Assembly: GCA_950097015.1 (NCBI GenBank) | Contig: CATNEN010000003.1 | Coordinates: 14,551,001-14,615,000, forward strand | From: Macrostomum hystrix | Taxonomy: Eukaryota > Platyhelminthes > Macrostomidae | Direction: 5' to 3' | DNA length: 64,000 nt | Shown here: positions 56,407 to 64,000 of the stretch, piece after piece | Numbering within the stretch: position 1 is the stretch's first letter | Layout of the letters: every line of letters begins with the position of its first letter | The notes under the pieces: generated by a model | Told to the model about the DNA's origin: nothing | The model's database searches: none | The model's input: the letters and a program-made list of their open reading frames with translations, nothing else | Position numbers and translations under genes: made by a program

Positions 56407-57324
56407 TTAATAGTAGGCTGACATGCGCAGCATGGCCTCTGGCAGCCACCCTCCTTCCACCAGTTCGATCATGACCAGGCCATACCGGGCCACTAGCTGG
56501 TGTGGCGTCCTGGCCGGGCCATTGATGGCCACCTCAGTCCGCGCTGCTGCCTCCTGAGCCATTTCTCGCCGCGTAGCTCTCTCTTCGTTGGCGAAGGCTC
56601 TTTGTACCGCGGCAGGCCAGCCTTCATCCAGTTGGCCCCGGGCAGCACGTGCCAACGATTCGGCCACGAATTGAGTAGCCGCTTCGCGGTCTGCAGCTCT
56701 GCCCTCCCATTGGGCCCGGCGCTGCCGACGCCGCTGGGCACCTCCTCTACGCCGTCTCGGACGAGCGGCCGCGCCCAAGTCATCTGGGCTCTCTCCTGAA
56801 GATGAATCCCGAGGCGGGGACAGCTCCGCAGCCGGAGGTGCTGCTGGGCCCTCGGCGTCGGACTCGTGGCTGTGGTCCGAGTCGGGGTCTGCCACTCCCT
56901 CATCGTCTGAGGGCATTCCTTGCTGAAGGGCTGCCCACAGATCCTCGCCCGGATCCACCTGCGCCTCGTCTGAGCCGCTGCTCTCGCTGCTCAGGATTGG
57001 CCTGCGCGCTTGCGTCGCCGCTTCCGCAGTATCTGGCACCGCCTGTGTACTTTTGTGCTTTTTGTACACTGGCTCCTGGCTGTTTGCATCTCTAAGTTGT
57101 CTCTTCTGGGGCTGCTGTGAACGGGTTAAAGATGGCATGAATTGACGATGCCAATTCGGCGAGCGCTGACCCAGTGGGAAGGGCGCACTGCGGCCAAATT
57201 GGCTCCTTAACAGCTCAACCCGTTTACTCACCTCCATCGGTGCATCAATCCTGCGTGTCACTCCCAGAAGCCGTGGGCGCGTTGGCACCCTTTCTTCAGG
57301 ATTTCTATTTTCATCGTTCTCCAT
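56407..57324 (-). CDS. Retrotransposon third ORF, unknown function
   Basis: 305 aa starting MENDENRNPEERVPTRPRLL, 60 nt downstream of the pol stop, in the position where retroviral-like elements carry env. There is no signal peptide or transmembrane helix, so it is not an envelope protein. Visible parts: a basic, nuclear-signal-like stretch (PVYKKHKSTQ), an acidic Ser/Asp-rich middle (SSESSGSDEAQVDPGEDL), an Arg-rich block (RPRRRRGGAQRRRQRRAQ, about residues 190-207) and an Ala/Glu-rich helical C-terminus ending LPEAMLRMSAYY. It may bind nucleic acid. It is intact in a young element, so probably under use. Not recognised. Confidence 0.72.
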   Translation of the reverse strand: MENDENRNPEERVPTRPRLLGVTRRIDAPMEVSKRVELLRSQFGRSAPFPLGQRSPNWHRQFMPSLTRSQQPQKRQLRDANSQEPVYKKHKSTQAVPDTAEAATQARRPILSSESSGSDEAQVDPGEDLWAALQQGMPSDDEGVADPDSDHSHESDAEGPAAPPAAELSPPRDSSSGESPDDLGAAARPRRRRGGAQRRRQRRAQWEGRAADREAATQFVAESLARAARGQLDEGWPAAVQRAFANEERATRREMAQEAAARTEVAINGPARTPHQLVARYGLVMIELVEGGWLPEAMLRMSAYY

Positions 57325-57384
57325 CTTCTTATTTTCTTTGATTATCTTTAAGATTTGCCTTTCACCTCGCTTCGAAGAGGAAAT

Positions 57385-60300
57385 TTACTGAAACATTGTA
57401 GGTAGGCCATACATTGCTCTGACAAAATAGGACTTTCTGCTTGGATCGACCTGCAGCCTTTCCGGCTCTCGCCTAACTCTTTGCGGCCTCTGCTGCGGCT
57501 CCTGATCCCTAGCTTCACCTATCTGAGCAGCCTCACCTACACCTTCGGCCCTAACACTTTCTGCAACTTCCCCGTGCACAGAGGATGGGATAGGGGACAG
57601 GGTTGGAGAGGGCAACGGACTGTCCGACGGCAGGACAACCACATCACCATACGCCTCCCCCGCCTCTTCTCCGTTGCAGATCTCTGGACCGGCCGGTTCG
57701 TGGAGATTCGGCCTGGAAACAGCTCGTGGTCGCAGGTGCCACCTTCGAGCGCTCCACAGGCCGATCTCGTCGTCGTCACTGTCGTCGTCGCTGTCGGCAG
57801 GCTCACCGGCCGCGTCAGCTGCTGGAGGGCTACCCTTGGGTGGCCTTCCGAGCTTCCGCCGTGCCGGGTTCGCCTCTTCCGTCCTGTCGCATATTGAGGC
57901 CGGTACCGGGAGCAGGTTGCGCCGGTGGACTACCAGCACCTGCTTCCTGGCCTTCCTGGTGTTGCCGTGTCGCCTGATCTTGTACACCGTTTCGCCCTTA
58001 CACTCGAGCACTACGTAGACCGATTGTCTAGGCCGATGGAATTTGCTGATCTCGCCGGATTCGATCACCGGGTTGTTGAGCAGGACCAGCTGGCCTGGGC
58101 GGAGTGGTCTCGCCTGCGGTCTTTCTTGGTAGTGTTCTTCACGCAGCACCTGGTACCTCTCGAGCTTGTCCCGGGCACAATTGACCGCCTGGTCTATGCG
58201 CTCCTGGAAATGTCGGAGATAATCTGGCAAGTCTGCGTACTCAGCCAGCGCAGTCAACGTGTTGTCCACGGGCAGCCGGTACTCCCGTCCGAAGACCAGG
58301 AAGTACGGCGTGTACCCGGTCACAGGGTGGACACTGGTGCGCAACGCGATTAAGCACGCGGGCAGCATCAGGTCCCAATCCTTGTGATCTTTTTCCAACA
58401 AACACGTGAGCACCGACTTGATTTGGCGATTCAGGTTTTCGACCTGGCCATTGCTGGCCGGGTTATAGGGACACGTGTGCGTGTGGCGGATGCCATACAG
58501 CTTGCAGAAGTCCTCAAACTCTGCACTCATGAAGTTCGTCCCCTGGTCCGTGTGCAGCCAGGCTGGTGCACCGTACTCGGGAATGAACCTATCGAGCAGC
58601 AGTTTGATCACGGTTTTCGTCTTCTGGTTTCGCATCGGATAGGCAAACGGGTACTTCGATGTTGCATCACACAGGGTGAGGATGTACCGATGTCCTCGGG
58701 CACTTGGTTGAGACAAAGGCCCGATTACGTCGGCGTGCACCCTTCCCAAAACCTCACACACTGGATAGCTCTGCGGTGGGACTACCTCCTTCCGCCTTGA
58801 CTTGCTCTCCAGGCATGTCCTGCAACGTGCCACGTACCCCGTCGCCTCCGACCAGAGACCGGGTCTCCAGAACCTGTCTCTCACTCTCTGCACCGTCTTG
58901 GACTGGCCGAGATGACCCGCTAAGGGCGAATCATGCAAAGCCTCAAAGACGCGCGAGCCTAACGCCTTCGGTAGCACTGGTCGCGGCGGCCGGTTGTCAT
59001 CAAAGTCTATGACGAGCAACCCGTCGCGCACCTCCAGCTCCTCAAACGCACCCAGGAGGTCTCTGACCTCCTTCGGCATCTGGAGTCGCTGATCGAACCT
59101 GGGCTTGTCCCTTCCTGACAGCTTCAGTTCCGTCAGGTATCGGATTGCCGGGTCTTGGTGCTGAGCTTCTAGCAACTCAACCTGGCTAACCGGCACCTTC
59201 AGGAACTCTGTCACCACTGCTCTTACCGGAGGCAGCTCTCCATTGTCCTTGTCCTCCTTGTCCTTGGACCCAGGAGCCCTGGCAGCAGGGGGTGTCCTTG
59301 ACAGGCGAGACTGGTCGCAACGAGTCTGACAATTCCCCTCCACCTCTGCTCCCTGTCCCACGGAGAGTCCAACAGTCGGCAGGCAGGACTGGCTGCAACG
59401 AGCTAACTGCTGATCCTCCTGACCCGAGGACCTTGACACAGCGGGATCAGTCGCTCGCAGGCAGGACTGGCTGCAACGAGCCAGCGACTTCTCCCCTGTT
59501 TCCGAGAACTCCTCAACAGCAGGATTCGGTGTCTGCAGGCAGGACTGGCTGCAACGAGCGGACACCTCCTCCTCTGTCTCCGGACACACCAGAGGCTCTG
59601 GATCCGGCGCCTGCAGGCAGGACTGGCTGCAACGAGCGGGCACCTTCTCCTTCACCTCTGAGCCTTCCGCCACCACCTGAGTTTGCACCTGTGCCTTGGC
59701 ATCACAGCCCCGCACCCAGTGCTCCTCCCTTGTGGCTCCCTGGCTCCAGCTACTCTCCGTAGCTACCGTCTGCACGGCGGCGTCCACAGTCTGCAGGCAG
59801 AACTGGCTGCAACGAGCTGACTGCGGGGCCCCGTTGACAGGTGCTTCCCGCCTCACAGGCTGGCCTGCGGTCGTGTCTTCCTGACACCCTTGCAGCACCG
59901 CCTTATCTTGGCGCACTTCGACAGGCTCCAGGACCGGCTCTTCCACCAGTCCTTCAGACACAGCTGCTTCCCATCCTGGTCGGCCGTCAATGACACCTTG
60001 AGCCTTGGGTTTCACAGCTCGCAGTGGCTCTGCGGCTTCGTTGACTTCAACCTGTTTATCGTCCCTTTCCTGTCCCTCCTCCAGCTGACTCGAAAATTGG
60101 CGGGTGCAAGCACTCGCACCGAACTGGTTGTGGGGTGTCACCACCCCAAAAGAACAATTCACCGGGTTATCCGGCTTTCTCGACATCGAGTCAGCATTTT
60201 GGTGAGACTTTCCAGGACGATGAACAATGGTGAAGTCAAACTCACTCATTCTCTCAACCCAACGGCCTAAGATGCCTGTCGCCTCGGTCTGATGCATGAG

Positions 60301-62616
60301 CCACAGCAGGGCCTTGTGATCGGACCGGACAACAAACTTCTTGCCAACCAGGAAGTACCGGAAATGCCGCATCGCATCTACGACTGCCAGCAATTCTTTG
60401 CGGGTCGTAGTGTAGCGGGTCTCCGGCCCTCGCAGCTTCCGGCTGTAGTAGCCAACAGGCCTTTCTACTCCATCAGACTGCAGCTGATTCAAACAAGCCC
60501 CTATGCGGTCATCAGAGGCATCTGTGTCCAGGACGAAAGTCACCTTCGGGTCAGAGGTGTACTCCGGGTACGCCAGTACCTCCGTTGAGCACAACGCATC
60601 CTTCAATCCCTGAAAGGCTCTCTCATGCTCTGTCTTCCACAGACCCTTCAAGCTGGTAACGTCCCGCTTAGTGAGCTCGTGCAATGGTGCTGCAATCCCT
60701 GAGTAATTGCGGACGAACTTCTTGTAGTACTGTGCCAACCCCAAGAAGCTGCGCAATTCTTTGGCGCTTCGAGGTGTCGGCCAGCCTCTGAGCTCGGCGA
60801 TCTTATCCTCGTTCGTCAGGATGCCTTCTGGTGTCACCACATGGCCTAAGTAGTGCAGCTCCCTCTTGAACAGGTGGCACTTCTTCGGCTTCAGCTTGAA
60901 CTGGGCTTCACGGATTCGAGTCAGCATCATCCTCAGATGCTCCAAATGGTCGTCAAAGGTAGGCGAGTGGACGAGTATATCATCGATATACCCCAACGCT
61001 ACCTTTGGCGTCAGCCCCTCCAGCAGCTTGTTGATACAGCGCTGAAAAGACCCTGCCGAATCCGTCATGCCCATCGGCAACACAGTAAACTCAAACTGAC
61101 CTCTGTGGTGAACCGAGAACGCGGTCAGGTGTCTATCCTGCTCTCTCAGCGGGATCTGCCAGAAACCTTGTGCAAGATCGAGGGCGGAATAGTACTGCGC
61201 CCCTCTCAAATGCTCAAAGGTCTGCTGAATGTCTGGCAGCGGATAGACGTGTTTCAGGCAACGGCTATTCAACTCGCGATAGTCTAAGACAATCCTGATC
61301 GTCTTGTCTTTCTTAGGGACAATCAGGAGAGGCGTGTTGTAGCTGGAGAATGTCGGCTTGATGATGCCTTTCGCCAACATCTCATCCAGCATCTTGTCCA
61401 ACTGTTCCATCAAGTGAGGCGGGATCCTCCTCGGTGGAATGCGAACTGGAGTGGGATCTGTCACAATGATCTCATGAGTGACTAAGTCAGTGACACCATG
61501 GTCCAGGGGATGCATTGCGAATGCCTCGCGGCACTCTCTCAACATCCCCTTAACCCGATGCCTCTGCTCCTCGGTCAACCTCTCACAAATCTCCACCTCC
61601 TCTAGCCATGCCTCATCGCTCTCCAGCCCTTCTGCCTGAACCTGCCTGACCGGCGTCTCCTCTAGCTCTGGTAGATATTCGAGTTCGTCGGCCTTCAGTG
61701 GCCTCGCTAGCCCTACAAGACCATTGCGTCGAATGACCGCCGGGAAGCAAGAGGTATTGATGACTTCAACACACCCTGTTCCGTCAGCCATCGTCAGCAA
61801 TGGCGGGGCCATCTCGATCTGAGACGCCCCTGGCTTCAGTCCTGACCTCAAGGACTCAACAAGCAGCGGCGTGCCGTGACAGTCAGTCCGGCCACCCGCT
61901 AGCTTCACCGCTACGAGCATCGAAGAGCGCGCTGGCACAGTGGTCTGCTCGAGTGAGTAAACCCGACTGGCCCTCGCCTCTCGCCTCGTGAACCTCAGCG
62001 GCACTTTCGTTCCAGACTTCATGGTCAGCATCCCCTTCGGAAAGTCAATCTTCTGGGTGTGCTGGCGCATGAAATCAATTCCTAGGATGTTCTCGTGCTC
62101 GCCCTTCGTCACGCAGAACTCGACGTCTACAGCGTAGTCGCCGAGCCTGACCTCAAAGGCGACTCGCCCTAAAACCGGCAATCGAGAACCATCAAAGTTG
62201 CACAGGGCACTCTCTCCTGTCAGCACAGCGTGCGGCACTACATGCCGCAGAGATGCCCACGTCTCACTTCCAATCAGACAGCGCCTGCTCCCTGAGTCTA
62301 GGAGAAAAGGCACCGTCTTCTTGGAAACCATCGCCGTCACATAGGGGTCAGCGTTGGAGGCATACCAACGCTCGAGGAAGCTGGTACTAGGAGAGCCCCT
62401 ACCCTCTCCTCCAGCTGACTCCTCAGTCTCCCTCAGGCCCGTCCAGGAACTGGACTGCGAGGGGCACTGCCGTCCGTGCTCCTCGCCGTCCCGTTTCCCG
62501 ACGTCTGAGTGCCTTGGGCCTGCAGCTCGGACTGCTGCCTGGGCTCTTGCCGTTGCTCTCTCGGGTACCCCCGAGTGTGGTGCTCGTAACGCGGCTTGGG
62601 TGGCCTCGTCGGGCAA
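57385..62616 (-). CDS. pol: Retrotransposon pol polyprotein
   Basis: An open frame of 1743 codons, entered by a -1 shift from gag at 62493-62499 rather than from its own ATG. Numbering from 62616: aspartic protease VPFLLDSGSRRCLIG (DSG at 107-109); reverse transcriptase IRIVLDYRELNSRCLKHVYP, FTVLPMGMTDSAGSFQR and the catalytic YIDD at 543-546; RNase H VLDTDASDDRIGACL (about 695) and VVRSDHKALLWLM; integrase zinc site (HDSPLAGHLGQ ... CRTCLESK, about 1223-1260); core with Asp in HADVIGPL, Asp in LHTDQGTNF and Glu in NGQVENLNRQ, spaced as DD35E. Between RNase H and integrase lies an extra spacer of about 300 residues containing six RCSQSCL-type repeats. All catalytic residues are present. Confidence 0.95.
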   Translation of the reverse strand: MPDEATQAALRAPHSGVPERATARAQAAVRAAGPRHSDVGKRDGEEHGRQCPSQSSSWTGLRETEESAGGEGRGSPSTSFLERWYASNADPYVTAMVSKKTVPFLLDSGSRRCLIGSETWASLRHVVPHAVLTGESALCNFDGSRLPVLGRVAFEVRLGDYAVDVEFCVTKGEHENILGIDFMRQHTQKIDFPKGMLTMKSGTKVPLRFTRREARASRVYSLEQTTVPARSSMLVAVKLAGGRTDCHGTPLLVESLRSGLKPGASQIEMAPPLLTMADGTGCVEVINTSCFPAVIRRNGLVGLARPLKADELEYLPELEETPVRQVQAEGLESDEAWLEEVEICERLTEEQRHRVKGMLRECREAFAMHPLDHGVTDLVTHEIIVTDPTPVRIPPRRIPPHLMEQLDKMLDEMLAKGIIKPTFSSYNTPLLIVPKKDKTIRIVLDYRELNSRCLKHVYPLPDIQQTFEHLRGAQYYSALDLAQGFWQIPLREQDRHLTAFSVHHRGQFEFTVLPMGMTDSAGSFQRCINKLLEGLTPKVALGYIDDILVHSPTFDDHLEHLRMMLTRIREAQFKLKPKKCHLFKRELHYLGHVVTPEGILTNEDKIAELRGWPTPRSAKELRSFLGLAQYYKKFVRNYSGIAAPLHELTKRDVTSLKGLWKTEHERAFQGLKDALCSTEVLAYPEYTSDPKVTFVLDTDASDDRIGACLNQLQSDGVERPVGYYSRKLRGPETRYTTTRKELLAVVDAMRHFRYFLVGKKFVVRSDHKALLWLMHQTEATGILGRWVERMSEFDFTIVHRPGKSHQNADSMSRKPDNPVNCSFGVVTPHNQFGASACTRQFSSQLEEGQERDDKQVEVNEAAEPLRAVKPKAQGVIDGRPGWEAAVSEGLVEEPVLEPVEVRQDKAVLQGCQEDTTAGQPVRREAPVNGAPQSARCSQFCLQTVDAAVQTVATESSWSQGATREEHWVRGCDAKAQVQTQVVAEGSEVKEKVPARCSQSCLQAPDPEPLVCPETEEEVSARCSQSCLQTPNPAVEEFSETGEKSLARCSQSCLRATDPAVSRSSGQEDQQLARCSQSCLPTVGLSVGQGAEVEGNCQTRCDQSRLSRTPPAARAPGSKDKEDKDNGELPPVRAVVTEFLKVPVSQVELLEAQHQDPAIRYLTELKLSGRDKPRFDQRLQMPKEVRDLLGAFEELEVRDGLLVIDFDDNRPPRPVLPKALGSRVFEALHDSPLAGHLGQSKTVQRVRDRFWRPGLWSEATGYVARCRTCLESKSRRKEVVPPQSYPVCEVLGRVHADVIGPLSQPSARGHRYILTLCDATSKYPFAYPMRNQKTKTVIKLLLDRFIPEYGAPAWLHTDQGTNFMSAEFEDFCKLYGIRHTHTCPYNPASNGQVENLNRQIKSVLTCLLEKDHKDWDLMLPACLIALRTSVHPVTGYTPYFLVFGREYRLPVDNTLTALAEYADLPDYLRHFQERIDQAVNCARDKLERYQVLREEHYQERPQARPLRPGQLVLLNNPVIESGEISKFHRPRQSVYVVLECKGETVYKIRRHGNTRKARKQVLVVHRRNLLPVPASICDRTEEANPARRKLGRPPKGSPPAADAAGEPADSDDDSDDDEIGLWSARRWHLRPRAVSRPNLHEPAGPEICNGEEAGEAYGDVVVLPSDSPLPSPTLSPIPSSVHGEVAESVRAEGVGEAAQIGEARDQEPQQRPQRVRREPERLQVDPSRKSYFVRAMYGLPTMFQ
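59302..59816 (-). repeat. 78-bp in-frame repeat in the pol spacer, six copies
   Basis: Plus-strand core caggcaggactggctgcaac occurs at about 59302 (diverged), 59379, 59457, 59535, 59613 and 59793. Spacing is 77-78 bp for the first five. The encoded motif is ARCSQSCLQT; the sequence between the cores is variable and acidic. Confidence 0.9.
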
Positions 62617-63722
62617 TCACGCCTCAGGTGTCCGAACTTCCCGCAACCAAAGCATGCCCCTCTTGGCGGCGCCGGTCCTTCCTGCTGCACGGCTCCTTGT
62701 GGTCGGCTGAGCGCCTGGACCAGCATCTCCTGCATCTTCTGCTGATGCTGCAGCTGCTGGCCCTGGACCTCGACCATCTTGGTCATCAGCGATTCGAGTC
62801 CCTTCAGCGCAGCGGTAACACCTTGCGGTGGCGGCCGCGCATTCAGGTCCCCATCCTCGCCGTGCACCATCCGAGCCGGCCCATCCTTCGCCCTCTGGAC
62901 TGCCTCGTCGACCACCTCTAGGCGCTTTAGCTCTCGCCTAGCTTCCAGGAGTGTCCTAGGGCGAGTCCGCAGCAGGTGCTTGCGGTTCTCAACCGAAGTC
63001 CGAACTCCCTTAATAAACTGGTCGACCAACTCATAGTCCAAATCTCTTTGGCGAAGGTTGGTATAGGCCTGCTCGCCGAGTCCCTGCAACGCATCAGCAT
63101 AATCATCAAGCGTTTCCGCTTTCTTCTGATAGCGATTGCGGAACTCGTCTCGGTACTCCTCAGGGCTACTCAGCGGCGCGAATCGCTCCACAATACGCTC
63201 CTTGAACTGGGCATACGTGAGCTCTTCGGGCAGCTTCATCCTGAGGACGGCATTCAGGCACTGTACATCGAGGTGGTCGAGTAGAAGGGCCTTGCGTGTC
63301 TCCGAACTGCGAATCGCAGCCCGGGCGCAATACGCTTCAAACGCGTCCACCCACAGATGCACGTCCTGACCCCGAGAAAACTTGGCAATCTTCGCCGTCC
63401 TACCTTGTTGTTGTTCCACCTGCTTCTCCATCAGGTTGAGCATCCGGTACACCAGGTCAGCCGTCGCCCTGTCGTCCAGCCTCGGTCGTCGTCGCCTTGC
63501 TGCCGCTGCCGCTGCGCCCCAGTCGTCGTCCTCGCCGCCGGACTGGTCGTCGTCGCCGAAGTCGCTCTCGCCGTCCTCGCCGTCGCCAACACAGCCGTTG
63601 CCGCGGCCGTTCCACCGACTCCTGCCAGCCGCTTCCTGCAGCGCACAGCCACCGCGAGACTCCTTGCTCCGGGCTACCTGCTGCCTCTCCTCCCTCTCAG
63701 AATCCAATTCCTCTTGGGACAT
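62433..63722 (-). CDS. gag: Retrotransposon gag
   Basis: 429 aa from ATG 63722 (MSQEELDSEREERQQ). The open frame extends 36 codons further upstream, but those lie over the primer-binding site and LTR, so this ATG is preferred. It has an acidic N-terminal region, a helical capsid-like part of the Ty3 type (LWVDAFEAYCARAAI, FKERIVERFAPLSSPEEYRD, FIKGVRTSVENRKHLL) and a single CCHC zinc knuckle, CFGCGKFGHLRRDC (about residues 356-369). The gag frame stops at 62433, overlapping pol by about 180 nt, with the frameshift site near codon 410. Confidence 0.93.
   Translation of the reverse strand: MSQEELDSEREERQQVARSKESRGGCALQEAAGRSRWNGRGNGCVGDGEDGESDFGDDDQSGGEDDDWGAAAAAARRRRPRLDDRATADLVYRMLNLMEKQVEQQQGRTAKIAKFSRGQDVHLWVDAFEAYCARAAIRSSETRKALLLDHLDVQCLNAVLRMKLPEELTYAQFKERIVERFAPLSSPEEYRDEFRNRYQKKAETLDDYADALQGLGEQAYTNLRQRDLDYELVDQFIKGVRTSVENRKHLLRTRPRTLLEARRELKRLEVVDEAVQRAKDGPARMVHGEDGDLNARPPPQGVTAALKGLESLMTKMVEVQGQQLQHQQKMQEMLVQALSRPQGAVQQEGPAPPRGACFGCGKFGHLRRDCPTRPPKPRYEHHTRGYPREQRQEPRQQSELQAQGTQTSGNGTARSTDGSAPRSPVPGRA
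62457..62499 (-). promoter_or_regulatory. -1 ribosomal frameshift signal between gag and pol
   Basis: Slippery heptamer GGGAAAC (62499-62493) in the correct gag phase (TC G GGA AAC). A 6-nt spacer follows, then a hairpin at 62486-62457: 6-bp stem GCGAGG/CCTCGC, an A-C mismatch, a 4-bp stem GCAC/GTGC and an 8-nt loop. Slippage gives VGKRDGEEH, the pol frame. Confidence 0.85.
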
Positions 63723-63763
63723 GGCGTTCGTATCCGCAGTGAATGAGTAAAAGGCTAACTCGG

Positions 63764-63781
63764 ATCCCACCGCTGCCACCA
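63764..63781 (-). promoter_or_regulatory. Primer-binding site, tRNA-Leu type
   Basis: Minus-strand TGGTGGCAGCGGTGGGAT, one base inside the 5' LTR. It is complementary over 18 nt to the 3' end I recall for animal tRNA-Leu (AAG/TAG) with its CCA tail. Confidence 0.8.
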
Positions 63782-63782
63782 A

Positions 63783-64000
63783 TGTTGTACCTGTGGTAGC
63801 GTGGCACACACAATTGGTAAAAATAACCAAGACAGGAACTAGATTCCGAGAGAGAGAGTATCCGGCCTCACACTCAGATGCTTCCTAGCAGAAGAACAAT
63901 CCGGTAGTCAGGCTTAGACAGCTAAGTTCTCTCGGGACTTCTTCTACCTAGTCCACGTTCTAGCTAAACTCACAGATCTTATGCTAGATCGGGTGACACA
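63783..64000 (-). repeat. 5' LTR, partial at window edge
   Basis: The 218 bases seen match 55301-55518 without a difference that I can find. The remainder lies beyond the window. Confidence 0.9.

Larger units (their letters stand above)
55301..64000 (-). mobile_element. Ty3/gypsy LTR retrotransposon, nearly complete
   Basis: Minus-strand element. The 3' LTR is 55301-56046 and the 5' LTR starts at 63783 and leaves the window. The order gag, protease, reverse transcriptase, RNase H, integrase defines the Ty3/gypsy superfamily. A third ORF follows pol. PBS, PPT, frameshift signal and ORFs are all intact. The 218 visible bases of the 5' LTR appear identical to the same part of the 3' LTR, so insertion was recent. 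Expected full length is about 9.2 kb if both LTRs are 746 bp. Confidence 0.95.

Noticed and set aside
62616-62616. ATG 62616 as independent start of pol
   Set aside because: The -1 frameshift site lies downstream of it in exact phase, and the preceding 40 residues are only the overlapping gag region read in another frame.
57481-63742. Plus-strand frames opposite gag and pol
   Set aside because: Shadows of the GC-rich retrotransposon coding strand, with no motifs.

Overview
This is eukaryotic DNA from an animal. It has spliced genes with GT-AG introns, AATAAA poly(A) signals, tRNA-derived SINEs, a LINE, mariner/Tc1 relics and a nearly complete LTR retrotransposon. A neuropeptide F precursor ending in RPRF-Gly-Lys-Arg points to a protostome. 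The coding exons that begin immediately after 3' splice sites would suit a lineage with spliced-leader trans-splicing, such as flatworms, but the phylum is a low-confidence inference.

Layout. 1-1 kb: the 3' part of PPP4R2 (protein phosphatase 4 regulatory subunit). 1.9-15 kb: four tandem, same-strand SLC18B1-like major facilitator transporters with different C-terminal tails and intron arrangements. 16-21 kb: a divergent-loop cyclophilin, a broken LINE, and a truncated second cyclophilin cut off beside a long inverted-repeat element. 21.4-25.4 kb: a 20-bp satellite, nested hairpins and a possible zinc-binding ORF. 26.4-27.8 kb: a single-exon type I membrane protein that I do not recognise. 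28.5-29.4 kb: a Tc1-derived foldback element. 30.1-31.9 kb: a three-exon membrane protein that I do not recognise. 33.3-45.7 kb (minus): cystathionine beta-synthase in nine exons. I can join all nine in phase to 524 aa; the five large introns are mostly tandem repeat, including 6.7 kb of GA-rich satellite. 46.9-53.8 kb: SINE, LTR remnant, inverted-repeat elements, a Crypton-like tyrosine recombinase relic and a mariner relic. 54.1-54.75 kb: a compact two-exon neuropeptide F/Y-type gene. 55.3-64 kb (minus): a young Ty3/gypsy element with gag, pol and a third ORF, joined by a textbook -1 frameshift signal; its 5' LTR runs off the window.

The host genes do not form a functional cluster. The transporter array is the only family expansion. 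SLC18B1 is known as a vesicular polyamine transporter in mammals; the substrate here is unknown. The most distinctive architectural property is that nearly every intron longer than about 250 bp carries its own private minisatellite. The most valuable gene likely to be missed by automatic annotation is the neuropeptide precursor, because its diagnostic C-terminal motif is split across an intron.
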